In this document: piece by piece, positions 15,333 through 23,481 of the stretch
How positions within the stretch are numbered: the first letter of the stretch is position 1
How the letters are laid out: each line of letters begins with the position of its first letter
Origin: Pseudomonas thermotolerans DSM 14292
Lineage (GTDB): Bacteria; Pseudomonadota; Gammaproteobacteria; Pseudomonadales; Pseudomonadaceae
Reading direction: 5' to 3'
Length of the DNA stretch: 64,000 nt
Assembly (NCBI RefSeq): GCF_000364625.1
Contig: NZ_KB822604.1
Span: forward strand, 1 to 64,000
Made by a program: the position numbers and the translations under genes
Notes under the pieces: generated by a model
The model's database searches: none
What the model was told of the DNA's origin: nothing
The model's input: only the letters and a program-made list of their open reading frames with translations

Positions 15333-17615
15333 CTACAGCGACGCATAACGGCTCCGCAGCCGCTGGCGGATCAGCTCGGCCAAGGTGTTCATCACGAAGG
15401 TGAACAGCAGCAGCACCAGGGCGGCGAGGAACAGCACCCGGTAGTGGCTGCTGCCCACCTCGGACTCGGGCATCTCCACCGCGACGTTGGCGGCCAGGGT
15501 GCGCATGCCCTCGAAGATGTTGGCGTCCATGATCGGCGTGTTGCCGGTGGCCATCAGCACGATCATGGTCTCGCCCACCGCGCGGCCCATGCCGATCATC
15601 AGCGCCGAGAAGATCCCCGGGCTGGCGGTGAGGATCACCACCCGGGTCAGGGTCTGCCAGGGTGTGGCGCCGAGGGCCAGGGAGCCGAAGGTCAGACTCT
15701 TCGGCACGCTGAACACCGCGTCCTCGGCGATCGAGTAGATATTCGGGATCACCGCGAAGCCCATGGCCAGGCCGACCACCAGGGCGTTGCGCTGATCGAA
15801 GGGGATGCCCAGTTCGTTGGACAGCCACAGGCGCATGTTGCCGCCGAACAACCAGTTCTCCAGATGCCCGCTGATCGCCAGGGCGAACCAGCCGACACCG
15901 AGCACCACCGGGATCAGCAGGGCCGCCTCCCAGCCGTCCGCCACGCGCAGGCGCAGGGCGTCGGGCAGCCGGCTCCACAGGTAGCCGGCGAGCAGGATGC
16001 CCAGCGGCACGAGCAGCAGCAGGCTGAAGATCCCCGGCAGGTGGTTCTCCAGGAAAGGCGCCAGGAACAGCCCGGCGAAGAAGCCGAGGATCACCGTGGG
16101 CAGCGCCTCCATCAGCTCGATGGCCGGCTTGACCTTGGTGCGCAGGCGCGGCGCCATGAAGTAGGCGGTGTAGATGGCCGCGGCGATGGCCAGCGGGGCG
16201 GCCAGGAGCATGGCGTAGAAGGCCGCCTTGAGGGTGCCGAAGGCCAGCGGCGAGAGGCTCAGCTTAGGCTCGAAGTCGGTGTTCGCCGAGGTCGACTGCC
16301 AGACGTAACCGGGCTTGTCGTAGTTCTCGTACCAGACCTTGCCCCACAGCGCGCGCCAGGAAATCTCCGGGTGCGGGTTGTCCACCACGAAGCGGCGCAG
16401 CTGGCCGCCGTCCTCCACCAGCAGACGGCTGGCGCGCGGCGACAGAGCGGCCAGGACGGGGCCCTCGGCCACCGGCTCGACCAGCAGGGTGCGCTCGGCG
16501 GTGCTGTGGAAGATTCCCAGGCGGCCGGCATCATCCAGTGCCAGGAAACCCTTGCGGCGTTCCTCCGGAAGGATCTGGCGGATCGCTGCATCGCCCAGCC
16601 GGAAGTCGCGGATCGCCTGCAGCCGGGCGTTGCCCTCGGCATCGCGGACCATGAACCACTGCCGGATGCCGCCGCCTGAGTCGCCGACCAGCAGCGAGAT
16701 GCCGCCCAGCAGGCTGGCCGCGGCGGTCACCTCGCGCTGGCCGCTGAGCAGCGGGTAGCGGCCGTTGAGGCGGCGCTGACGCAAGTCGAAGACATCCGCG
16801 GTGGCGCGGCCGTTGAGCACGTACAGCCAGCGCTGGCGCGGGTCGAGGAGCAATTCCCTGATGGGATCGGCGATCTGCGGCAGCTCGATGCCCTGGCGCT
16901 CCACGGTGACCTCGCCGGTGAGCAGGTTCTCCTCGCGCGTCAGGCGCACCAGGCGCAGTTCGGGGCCCACCGCGCCGGCCAGCAGCAGGCTGTCGCCGTC
17001 GAGGCTGAGCGCCACATGCTCGAGGGCGCGGCCGCGCTCATCCAACGGAATGGGCTCCGCGCCGAAGGGAAAGTCGACCTGCGGGGTGATGGTCTTGACG
17101 TTGTCCGGGTAGCTGACCCGGTAGTTGTGCTCCAGCACCAGCACCGTGCCGTTGGACAGGCCCAGGGCGATGCGCCGGCTGCCCGGCTGGTCACGGCCCA
17201 CCGCGACCACCCCGGCGCCGGCCGGCAGCGGCAGTTCGACGGAACTCAGGGGCGAGCCGTCATGCAGGGCGAAGAACTGGATGCGGCCGTTGGCGGCCAG
17301 GCGCATGGCCACCTGGTTCTGTTCCTCGATAGCCAGCAGCAGCGGTTCGCCAGCCTCGGCCAGCCAGGCCGGCTGCGCGGCGTCCTGGGGCTGCAGCTCG
17401 GCGCCCTGGAACATCGGCAGCACCACATGGGCCAGGTAGAAGAAGATCAGGGTGATGGCGCCCAGCACCGCCAGGCCGCCGATGGACACGTACCAGCGCG
17501 CCAGCCGATCCTTCAGCGCCCGCACGCGCCGCTTGCGCTTCAGGGCCGGGGTATCGAAGTCGATGCCCAGCGGGTTGCCGACGGAGCCCTGGGACTGCTT
17601 AGCCAAGTCGTTCAT
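15333..17615 (-). CDS. pstC: Phosphate ABC transporter permease PstC, long form with large extra domain
   Basis: 760 residues compared with about 320 in E. coli. TM1 (about 42-66) is followed by about 390 residues of soluble beta-rich sequence (about 67-455) with repeated blade-like units such as RIALGLSNGTVLVLEHN, QRWLYVLNGRATADVFDL and GFLALDDAGRLGIFHS, suggesting a beta-propeller. The permease core then starts at LSPLAFGTLKAAFYAMLLAAPLAI (about 454) and includes the coupling motif SLALGATPWQTLTRVVILTASPGIFSA. The insert lies between TM1 and TM2 and should face the periplasm. A Pho box with a correctly spaced -10 precedes the gene, so it can be transcribed separately from pstS. Confidence 0.92.
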   Translation of the reverse strand: MNDLAKQSQGSVGNPLGIDFDTPALKRKRRVRALKDRLARWYVSIGGLAVLGAITLIFFYLAHVVLPMFQGAELQPQDAAQPAWLAEAGEPLLLAIEEQNQVAMRLAANGRIQFFALHDGSPLSSVELPLPAGAGVVAVGRDQPGSRRIALGLSNGTVLVLEHNYRVSYPDNVKTITPQVDFPFGAEPIPLDERGRALEHVALSLDGDSLLLAGAVGPELRLVRLTREENLLTGEVTVERQGIELPQIADPIRELLLDPRQRWLYVLNGRATADVFDLRQRRLNGRYPLLSGQREVTAAASLLGGISLLVGDSGGGIRQWFMVRDAEGNARLQAIRDFRLGDAAIRQILPEERRKGFLALDDAGRLGIFHSTAERTLLVEPVAEGPVLAALSPRASRLLVEDGGQLRRFVVDNPHPEISWRALWGKVWYENYDKPGYVWQSTSANTDFEPKLSLSPLAFGTLKAAFYAMLLAAPLAIAAAIYTAYFMAPRLRTKVKPAIELMEALPTVILGFFAGLFLAPFLENHLPGIFSLLLLVPLGILLAGYLWSRLPDALRLRVADGWEAALLIPVVLGVGWFALAISGHLENWLFGGNMRLWLSNELGIPFDQRNALVVGLAMGFAVIPNIYSIAEDAVFSVPKSLTFGSLALGATPWQTLTRVVILTASPGIFSALMIGMGRAVGETMIVLMATGNTPIMDANIFEGMRTLAANVAVEMPESEVGSSHYRVLFLAALVLLLFTFVMNTLAELIRQRLRSRYASL

Positions 17616-17677
17616 GCGGGTTCTTCAGTCTCTACGCGAGCGGGTTCATGGCGCCGGGCGGTTTGCCCAGCGCCGCC

Positions 17678-17711
17678 ACTCTAGCGCCCTTGTGTGACAG
17701 AAAGGTTACAG
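17678..17711 (-). promoter_or_regulatory. Pho box and -10 element for pstC
   Basis: On the minus strand two half-sites, CTGTAAC (17711-17705) and CTGTCAC (17700-17694), are separated by four bases, the 11-bp period of PhoB boxes. Ten bases further on is TAGAGT (17683-17678), a plausible -10. This is the standard geometry of a PhoB-activated promoter in which the box replaces the -35. The pstC ATG lies about 60 bases downstream. Confidence 0.75.
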
Positions 17712-17712
17712 T

Positions 17713-17736
17713 CCGCCGGCCCGGCCGGGCCGGCGG
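17713..17736 (-). terminator. GC-rich hairpin after pstS
   Basis: A perfect 10-bp stem (CCGCCGGCCC at 17713-17722 with GGGCCGGCGG at 17727-17736) has a GGCC loop. There is no good T-tract, so it is likely an attenuating or mRNA-protecting element that keeps pstS mRNA more abundant than pstCAB. Confidence 0.5.
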
Positions 17737-17742
17737 CGCCGC

Positions 17743-18711
17743 CTAGAGGTCCAGCTCCCGGAGGGTCCTGTCGACCACCTTCTTGGGCAACGGGATGTAG
17801 CCGTCCTTGACCACCACCTCCTGGCCCTGGCGGGACAGCACCAGCTTGATGAACTCGGCCTCCAGCGGGTTGAGCGGCTGGTTCGGCGCCTTGTTCACGT
17901 AGACGTAGAAGAACCGCGCCAGCGGGTACTTGCCGGACAGCGCGTTGCGCTCGTTGGCTTCCTCTTCCTCGCCCCGCTTGTTGACCAGCGGCACGGCGCG
18001 CACGCTGGCGGTGCGGTAGCCGATGCCCGAGTAGCCGATGGCGTTGATGGTGCTGGAGATCGACTGCACCACCGAGGCAGAGCCCGGCTGCTCGTTGACG
18101 CTGGCCTTGAAGTCGCCCTTGCACAGGGCCTCTTCCTTGAAGTAGCCATAGGTGCCGGACACCGAGTTGCGGCCGAACAGCTGGATCGGCCGGGTCGCCC
18201 ACTCGCCGCTCAGGCCCAGGTCGCCCCAGGTGGTGATGTCCTTGGCACCGCCGCACAGGCGGGTGCTGGAGAAGATGGCGTCGACCTGCTCGATCGACAG
18301 CGACTTGATCGGGTTGTCCTTGTGCACGAACACCGCCAGGGCGTCGATGGCAACCGGCACCGCGGTCGGCTTGTAGCCGTACTTCTCTTCGAAGGCCTGG
18401 ATTTCGCTGTCCTTCATCGGACGGCTCATCGGGCCCACGTTGGCGGTGCCTTCGGTCATGGCGGGCGGCGCGGTGGAGGAGCCGGCAGCCTGGATCTGGA
18501 TGTTCACGTTCGGGTACAGCTTCTTGAATTCCTCGGCCCACAGGGTCATCAGGTTGGCCAGGGAGTCGGAACCGACGCTGGACAGGTTGCCGGAGACGCC
18601 CGAGGTCTTGACATAGTCCGACAGCGCCGGGTCCACGGCGGCGAACGTGACTGTGCCGCCCAGGCCGGTAGCGGCGAAGGTCAGGGCCGCCATCAAACGC
18701 TTGAGTTTCAT
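17743..18711 (-). CDS. pstS: Periplasmic phosphate-binding protein PstS
   Basis: 322 residues with a Sec signal peptide (about 1-24, ending VTFAA). Phosphate-binding loops are recognisable: [10 protein letters not shown] near the N-terminus, [25 protein letters not shown], and [13 protein letters not shown]. It is the Pseudomonas-type PstS, shorter than the E. coli protein, and ends RTLRELDL. It captures phosphate in the periplasm for PstCAB. It is the first gene of the phosphate cluster, with its own PhoB-type promoter upstream and a hairpin downstream. Confidence 0.96.
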   Translation of the reverse strand: MKLKRLMAALTFAATGLGGTVTFAAVDPALSDYVKTSGVSGNLSSVGSDSLANLMTLWAEEFKKLYPNVNIQIQAAGSSTAPPAMTEGTANVGPMSRPMKDSEIQAFEEKYGYKPTAVPVAIDALAVFVHKDNPIKSLSIEQVDAIFSSTRLCGGAKDITTWGDLGLSGEWATRPIQLFGRNSVSGTYGYFKEEALCKGDFKASVNEQPGSASVVQSISSTINAIGYSGIGYRTASVRAVPLVNKRGEEEEANERNALSGKYPLARFFYVYVNKAPNQPLNPLEAEFIKLVLSRQGQEVVVKDGYIPLPKKVVDRTLRELDL

Positions 18712-18752
18712 GCCTTGCTCCTAGCAGATCAGGGGGGGTTGCAACGAGGCCC

Positions 18753-18797
18753 AGTATCTTCGGGGCGCATGAGCACTCTATGAGCGGAATGTGACGG
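18753..18797 (-). promoter_or_regulatory. Triple Pho-box half-sites and -10 for pstS
   Basis: Reading the minus strand, three 7-mers occur at an exact 11-bp period: CCGTCAC (18797-18791), CGCTCAT (18786-18780) and TGCTCAT (18775-18769). Each resembles the PhoB half-site CTGTCAT. Ten bases after the third is GATACT (18758-18753), a plausible -10. The pstS start codon is about 42 bases further on. Confidence 0.75.
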
Positions 18798-18838
18798 TTG
18801 GATGAAGGCCGGCGCGGGCACCGGCTTCGTACCCGACC

Positions 18839-20128
18839 TCAGGCCTTGCGGACCAGCAGATAGAGCCCGCAGGCCAGGCCCAGGGCACTGAGGGCGAGCA
18901 CGTAGTAGGCGGCGCCCAGGGGGTCGGCCTGCAGCAGCAGGGTCACCAGCATCGGGGTGAGGCCGCCGAACACCGCGTAGGCCAGGTTGTAGGAGAACGA
19001 CAGCCCGGAGAAGCGCACCGCCGCCGGGAAGGCGTTGACCATCACATAGGGCACGGTGCCGATCACCCCCACCGCCAGGCCGGTGACGGCGTAGAGGGGA
19101 AACAGCCAGTCCGGATGAGTCTGCAGGCTGGAATAGAAGGTCCAGACCAGCCCGCCCAGGGCCAGGCAGCCGCCGATCAGCACCCGTCCGGCGCCCAGGC
19201 GGTCGGCCAGCGCCCCGGCCAGCACGCAGCCGACGGTGAGGCAGACGATAGCCAGGCTGTTGGCCTGCAGCGCAGTGGCCGCGTCGAAGTGATAGAGGGT
19301 CTGCAGCAGGTTGGGGGTCATCAGGATGACCACCACGATGCCAGCGGTGAGCACCCAGGTGAGCAGCATGGAGATCAGCACCGCGGCCCGGTGCTCGCGC
19401 ACCACGGTCTTCAACGGCAGCTCCTCGGCCAGCGCCTTGCGCTGCTGCAACTCGGCGAACACCGGGGTCTCGTGCAGCCAGCGGCGCAGATACACCGCCA
19501 GCAGGCCGAACACCCCGCCGGCCAGGAAGGGCACGCGCCAGGCCCAGTCCAGCACTTCCTCGGCGCTGTACAGGCTGTTGATCAGGGCGGCCATCAGCGA
19601 GCCGAGCAGGATCCCGGCGGTCAGCCCGGCGGTCAGGGTGCCGCAGGCGTAGCCGACGTGACGGGCGGGCACGTGCTCGGCGACGAACACCCAGGCGCCG
19701 GGCACCTCGCCGCCGATCGCCGCGCCCTGGATGACCCGCAGCAGGAGCAAGACGATGGGCGCCCAGATACCGATCTGCGCATAGGTGGGCAGCAGTCCCA
19801 TGCTCAGGGTCGGCACGGCCATCAGGAAGATGCTCAGGGTGAACATCCGCTTGCGCCCGAGCAGGTCGCCGAAGTGCGCCATGACGATGCCGCCCAGGGG
19901 CCGCGCCAGGTAGCCGGCGGCGAAGATCCCGAAGGTCTGCAGCTGGCGCAGCCACTCGGGGATGTCGGCGGGGAAGAACAGCTTGCCGACCACGGTGGCG
20001 AAGAACACGAAGATGATGAAGTCGTAGAACTCCAGGGCGCCGCCCAGGGCGGACAGCGAGAGGGTCTTGTAGTCGCCACGGGTCAGCGGCCGGGCGCTGG
20101 TGGCAGCATCGAGGGACAGGGAAGCCAT
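18839..20128 (-). CDS. MFS transporter, metabolite:H+ symporter type
   Basis: 429 residues and about twelve membrane helices. GGALEFYDFIIFVFF at the first helix, RPLGGIVMAHFGDLLGRKRMF at the loop 2-3 region and LRVIQGAAIGGEVPGAWVFVAEH are signatures of the metabolite:H+ symporter group that includes ProP, KgtP and ShiA; the substrate is unassigned. By position it corresponds to the P. aeruginosa MFS gene beside pstS. The ATG at 20128 directly precedes the cytoplasmic leader but has a weak ribosome binding site; an ATG at 20161 adding 11 residues is an alternative. Confidence 0.85.
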   Translation of the reverse strand: MASLSLDAATSARPLTRGDYKTLSLSALGGALEFYDFIIFVFFATVVGKLFFPADIPEWLRQLQTFGIFAAGYLARPLGGIVMAHFGDLLGRKRMFTLSIFLMAVPTLSMGLLPTYAQIGIWAPIVLLLLRVIQGAAIGGEVPGAWVFVAEHVPARHVGYACGTLTAGLTAGILLGSLMAALINSLYSAEEVLDWAWRVPFLAGGVFGLLAVYLRRWLHETPVFAELQQRKALAEELPLKTVVREHRAAVLISMLLTWVLTAGIVVVILMTPNLLQTLYHFDAATALQANSLAIVCLTVGCVLAGALADRLGAGRVLIGGCLALGGLVWTFYSSLQTHPDWLFPLYAVTGLAVGVIGTVPYVMVNAFPAAVRFSGLSFSYNLAYAVFGGLTPMLVTLLLQADPLGAAYYVLALSALGLACGLYLLVRKA

Positions 20129-20392
20129 TATGGTGATACTGATTCTTCGGCTGAAGGGCATGCAGGGGGCTGCACGATAGCAAATCGCCGGCCGGCCCGG
20201 CAGCCAAAAATCCACCGATCGCCTGTCGTACGCGGGGCCAAGCCTCTATATACTGCGCGCTATTCGCCATCGAGCCTGGCACAAGCTCCGGGCTGGACTG
20301 GCCCAGTCTGTGCATCGCCGCAGCCCCCTGCCTGCGCACGCACAGCCCGGCGGCATGGCCAAGCAGATGACAGATGGATTTGAGGCTCCGGC

Positions 20393-20791
20393 ATGATCGA
20401 CAACGAAGAAGAGAACCTGACCCCGCAGGGCGATCTGGCCCTGCAGATCATCGCGCTGCCCCGTGACACCAACGGCTTCGGCGACATCTATGGCGGCTGG
20501 CTGGTGGCCCAGATGGACCTGGCCGGCGCCGCCATGGCCAGCAAGGTGGCCGGCGGCCGGGTCGCCACCGTGGCCATCGACCGCATGGCCTTCCTGGTCC
20601 CGGTGGCGGTAGGCGCCCAGCTGTCCTTCTACACCCAGACCCTGCAGGTGGGGCGCAGCTCCATCCAGATGCTGGTCGAGGCCTGGAGCGAGGACCCGCT
20701 GTCCAGCGAATGGCGCAAGGTCACCGAAGCGGTGTTCGTGTTCGTCGCCATCGACGGCAGCGGCCGCACCCGCCCGGTGCCGCGCCGCTAG
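20393..20791 (+). CDS. yciA: Acyl-CoA thioesterase, YciA-like hotdog protein
   Basis: 132 residues forming a single hotdog domain. The active-site helix region DTNGFGDIYGGWLVAQMDLAGA, including the catalytic-aspartate stretch QMDLAGA, and VATVAIDRMAFLVPVAVGA are typical of YciA-type broad-specificity acyl-CoA hydrolases, which release free CoA in the cytosol. Length is normal. It is transcribed divergently from the MFS gene. A TATACT hexamer at 20249-20254 could be its -10 but no good -35 accompanies it. A GC-rich hairpin follows the stop. Confidence 0.9.
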   Translation: MIDNEEENLTPQGDLALQIIALPRDTNGFGDIYGGWLVAQMDLAGAAMASKVAGGRVATVAIDRMAFLVPVAVGAQLSFYTQTLQVGRSSIQMLVEAWSEDPLSSEWRKVTEAVFVFVAIDGSGRTRPVPRR

Positions 20792-20800
20792 AATCACCCC

Positions 20801-20828
20801 CGGCCTGCCCCCCCGTTCCGGCAGGCCG
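20801..20828 (+). terminator. Hairpin after yciA
   Basis: CGGCCTGCC (20801-20809) pairs with GGCAGGCCG (20820-20828) around a 10-base loop. No T-tract follows, so termination strength is uncertain. Confidence 0.45.
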
Positions 20829-20960
20829 CGTCCCGTTCACCCCGCACCGCCCGTCGAAAGGCCCGGAGCCGGGCCAACTACGACCTTAGTATAGGAGTCA
20901 CAGCGCCCCCCAGCGCCTAGACTCCGGCCCTTGCTTTTTCCGTTGTTCGAGGCTCCCCCC

Positions 20961-22454
20961 ATGTACGCTGATCGCATACGCTTGCCCGTCCTGCATAGCA
21001 AGCTGATGAGTGCGGCCGAGGCCGCAGCCCTGATCCAGGATGGCATGACCGTCGGCATGAGCGGGTTCACCCGTGCCGGCGAAGCCAAGGCAGTGCCGCT
21101 GGCGCTGGCCGAACGCGCCCGCCAGACGCCGCTGCGCATCAGCCTGATGACCGGCGCCAGTCTCGGCAACGACCTCGACAAGCAGCTCACCGAAGCCGGC
21201 GTGCTGGCCCGACGCATGCCCTTCCAGGTCGACGCCACCCTGCGCAAGGCGATCAACGAGGGCTCGGTGATGTTCATCGACCAGCACCTCTCGGAAACCG
21301 TCGAGCAGCTGCGCAACCACCAGCTGAAGAAACCCGACATCGCGGTGATCGAGGCGGTGGCCATCACCGAGCAGGGCCACATCGTGCCGACCACCTCAGT
21401 GGGCAACTCGGCCAGCTTCGCGATCTTCGCCGAGAAGGTGATCGTCGAGATCAACCTGGCCCACCACACCAACCTGGAAGGTCTGCACGACATCTACATC
21501 CCCACCTACCGGCCGACTCGCACGCCCATCCCGCTGACCCGCGTGGACGACCGCATCGGCACCCCGGCCATCCCGATCGACCCGGCGAAGATCGTCGCCG
21601 TGGTGATCTCCAACCAGCCGGACTCGCCGTCCACCGTGCTGCCGCCGGACGCCGAAACCCAGGCCATCGCCGACCACCTGATAGACTTCTTCAAGCGCGA
21701 AGTGGCCGCCGGTCGCATGAGCAACAACCTGGCCCCGCTGCAGGCCGGCATCGGCAGCATTGCCAACGCGGTGATGTGCGGCCTGCTGGAATCGCCCTTC
21801 GAGGACCTGACCATGTACTCCGAGGTGCTGCAGGACTCCACCTTCGACCTGTTCGACGCCGGCAAGCTGCGCTTCGCCTCGGGCAGCTCGATCACCCTGT
21901 CGACGCGCCGCAACGCCGACGTGTTCGGCAACCTGGAGCGCTACAAGGACCGCCTGGTGCTGCGTCCGCAGGAAATCTCCAACCACCCCGAGGTGGTCCG
22001 CCGCCTGGGCATCATCGGCATCAACACCGCCCTGGAGTTCGACATCTACGGCAACGTCAACTCCACCCACGTCGGCGGCACCAAGATGATGAACGGCATC
22101 GGCGGCAGCGGCGACTTCGCCCGCAACGCCCATCTGGCGATCTTCGTCACCAAGTCCATCGCCAAGGGCGGCGCCATCTCCAGCGTGGTGCCGATGGCCA
22201 GCCACGTCGACCACAACGAGCACGACGTCGACATCCTGGTCACCGAGCAAGGCCTCGCCGACCTGCGCGGCCTGGCGCCCCGCGAACGCGCCCGGGCGAT
22301 CATCGACAACTGCGTGCACCCCGACTACCGCGAGGCGCTGAACGACTACTTCGCGCGCGCCTGCGCCAAGGGCGGCCACACCCCGCACCTGCTGCGCGAA
22401 GCGCTGCAGTGGCACATCAACCTGGAAGAAACCGGGCGGATGCTGGCTTCCTGA
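20961..22454 (+). CDS. Acetyl-CoA hydrolase / succinyl-CoA:acetate CoA-transferase family
   Basis: 497 residues, full length for the family. It contains GMSGFTRAGEAKAVPLAL near the N-terminus and YSEVLQDSTFDLFDAGK, where E288 is the likely glutamyl-CoA-forming catalytic residue; GGSGDFARNAHLAIFVT and VVPMASHVDHNEHDVDILVTEQGLADLRG are also characteristic. It probably interconverts acetyl-CoA and another acyl-CoA (class I CoA-transferase) in acetate or propionate metabolism. The ATG at 20961 matches family N-termini (MYADRI). It equals P. aeruginosa PA5445, which also neighbours the A-band LPS cluster. A terminator-like hairpin follows. Confidence 0.92.
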   Translation: MYADRIRLPVLHSKLMSAAEAAALIQDGMTVGMSGFTRAGEAKAVPLALAERARQTPLRISLMTGASLGNDLDKQLTEAGVLARRMPFQVDATLRKAINEGSVMFIDQHLSETVEQLRNHQLKKPDIAVIEAVAITEQGHIVPTTSVGNSASFAIFAEKVIVEINLAHHTNLEGLHDIYIPTYRPTRTPIPLTRVDDRIGTPAIPIDPAKIVAVVISNQPDSPSTVLPPDAETQAIADHLIDFFKREVAAGRMSNNLAPLQAGIGSIANAVMCGLLESPFEDLTMYSEVLQDSTFDLFDAGKLRFASGSSITLSTRRNADVFGNLERYKDRLVLRPQEISNHPEVVRRLGIIGINTALEFDIYGNVNSTHVGGTKMMNGIGGSGDFARNAHLAIFVTKSIAKGGAISSVVPMASHVDHNEHDVDILVTEQGLADLRGLAPRERARAIIDNCVHPDYREALNDYFARACAKGGHTPHLLREALQWHINLEETGRMLAS

Positions 22455-22463
22455 GCCTGAACC

Positions 22464-22495
22464 GGCGAGCCGGCACGCCCGGCTCGCCTTCCCTC
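22464..22495 (+). terminator. Terminator-like hairpin after the CoA-transferase gene
   Basis: A perfect 10-bp stem (GGCGAGCCGG at 22464-22473 with CCGGCTCGCC at 22479-22488) has a 5-base loop and is followed by a pyrimidine-rich TTCCCTCCTCTC tail. Confidence 0.6.
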
Positions 22496-22793
22496 CTCTC
22501 CCCTCCTGCGCAGTCCCCGCAAAACAGTTCCGAATTTATTTCGCAAGGCAATAAAACTGTACTGCTCCCCACCGTGCCAACTCTGGTCTTTCTCGCCGTT
22601 CACCCCCACAAAAATGACCCAAAACGGGGCGCACCGGAACAGATTGCCCCATTATGGGCATAACAGTTCGCCAGAACAGCCTTGTAAACCAGCACAATTT
22701 TCCTCAACTGTACCTGGCGAACTGGCCTGGCGAGGCGGATCATTGCACTCATCGAAAACCACTCATCCCGCCACAAGCGGAAGGACGATCGCC
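22496..22793 (+). promoter_or_regulatory. A+T-rich upstream region of the first DUF1127 gene with a spaced inverted repeat
   Basis: About 300 bases without a gene, clearly richer in A+T than its surroundings. CAGTTCGCCAG (22664-22674) recurs inverted and perfectly as CTGGCGAACTG (22714-22724), 39 bases apart. The words ACAGTT or AACTGT occur several more times between about 22520 and 22710. This looks like a regulated promoter with multiple operator half-sites. The cognate regulator is not encoded nearby. Confidence 0.5.
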
Positions 22794-23006
22794 ATGGAAC
22801 GTACCCTGAGTTCCAACCCCTATGTCGAGCAACCCTCGACTCAGTTTGCCCCTCTTCCAGTTCGCCTGTTCGCCAATCTCCTGCAATGGCAGCGCCGGGC
22901 CAGTACCCGTCGCGAACTGGCACGCCTGGATGCCCGCCTGCTGGCCGACGCCGGCATCAGCGAAGCGCAGCGCTACGAGGAACTGAGCAAGCCGTTCTGG
23001 CGCTAA
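22794..23006 (+). CDS. DUF1127 family micro-protein
   Basis: 70 residues from an ATG preceded by AAGGA. The C-terminal DUF1127 core is LLQWQRRASTRRELARLDARLLADAGIS followed by EELSKPFWR, an arginine-rich helix and a terminal KPFW motif. Some DUF1127 proteins elsewhere bind RNA or affect phosphate and carbon physiology, but there is no general assigned function. It is expressed from its own A+T-rich upstream region and has its own terminator; a paralogue follows directly. Confidence 0.85.
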   Translation: MERTLSSNPYVEQPSTQFAPLPVRLFANLLQWQRRASTRRELARLDARLLADAGISEAQRYEELSKPFWR

Positions 23007-23030
23007 AAGCAGCCTGCGGTTCCGCTCTCC

Positions 23031-23065
23031 CGAACCCCGCCCTCCGGCGGGGTTCGTCGTTTCCG
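23031..23065 (+). terminator. Intrinsic terminator after DUF1127 gene 1
   Basis: A perfect 11-bp stem (CGAACCCCGCC at 23031-23041 with GGCGGGGTTCG at 23046-23056) has a 4-base loop and is followed by TCGTTTCC. Confidence 0.75.
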
Positions 23066-23259
23066 GGGGATGCTTTCCGATGCGGGCATGGCCCGGAACA
23101 GCGGGACGGAACAGCCGGCGCTCCCCGCAACCATAACAGTCAACAGATTTTCAAAACTGAACCAATACAATTTAACGCCGCTGTAACTGTAATGACTGCG
23201 TCCCTCGGGGCATTCTCGGTACCGTCACCCACCCCCGGCCTTCCGGGAAGGACAGCACC

Positions 23260-23475
23260 ATGGACCGCACCCAGTACCTGCCTGCCGCCCCGCGGCTCAG
23301 CAACCAACCCCTCGCCCACCTCGGGCAGCGCCTGCTCGCCCGCCTCGCCCTCTGGCAGCAGCGCGCCCGCACCCGTCGTCAGCTCGCCCAGCTCGACGCC
23401 CGTCTGCTCGCCGACGCCGGCATCAGCCCCGCAGCACGCACCGAGGAAGTCGCCAAGCCGTTCTGGCGGGAGTGA
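23260..23475 (+). CDS. DUF1127 family micro-protein, second copy
   Basis: 71 residues. The core LALWQQRARTRRQLAQLDARLLADAGIS and the end EEVAKPFWRE match the first copy almost residue for residue, while the N-terminal 35 residues differ. It has its own A+T-rich upstream stretch (about 23115-23200) with repeated CAGT/ACTG words, so the duplicates are probably separately transcribed. It is convergent with wbpZ and the stop codons are only six bases apart, with no terminator between them. An A-band cluster neighbour of similar size exists in P. aeruginosa (PA5446). Confidence 0.85.
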   Translation: MDRTQYLPAAPRLSNQPLAHLGQRLLARLALWQQRARTRRQLAQLDARLLADAGISPAARTEEVAKPFWRE

Positions 23476-23481
23476 ACGGTT

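Noticed and set aside
11817..16679. Plus-strand open frame of 1620 codons opposite the pst genes
   Set aside because: It is the antisense of phoU, pstB, pstA and pstC, is made mostly of H, Q, G, D, A and V residues with no domain, and arises from high third-position GC.
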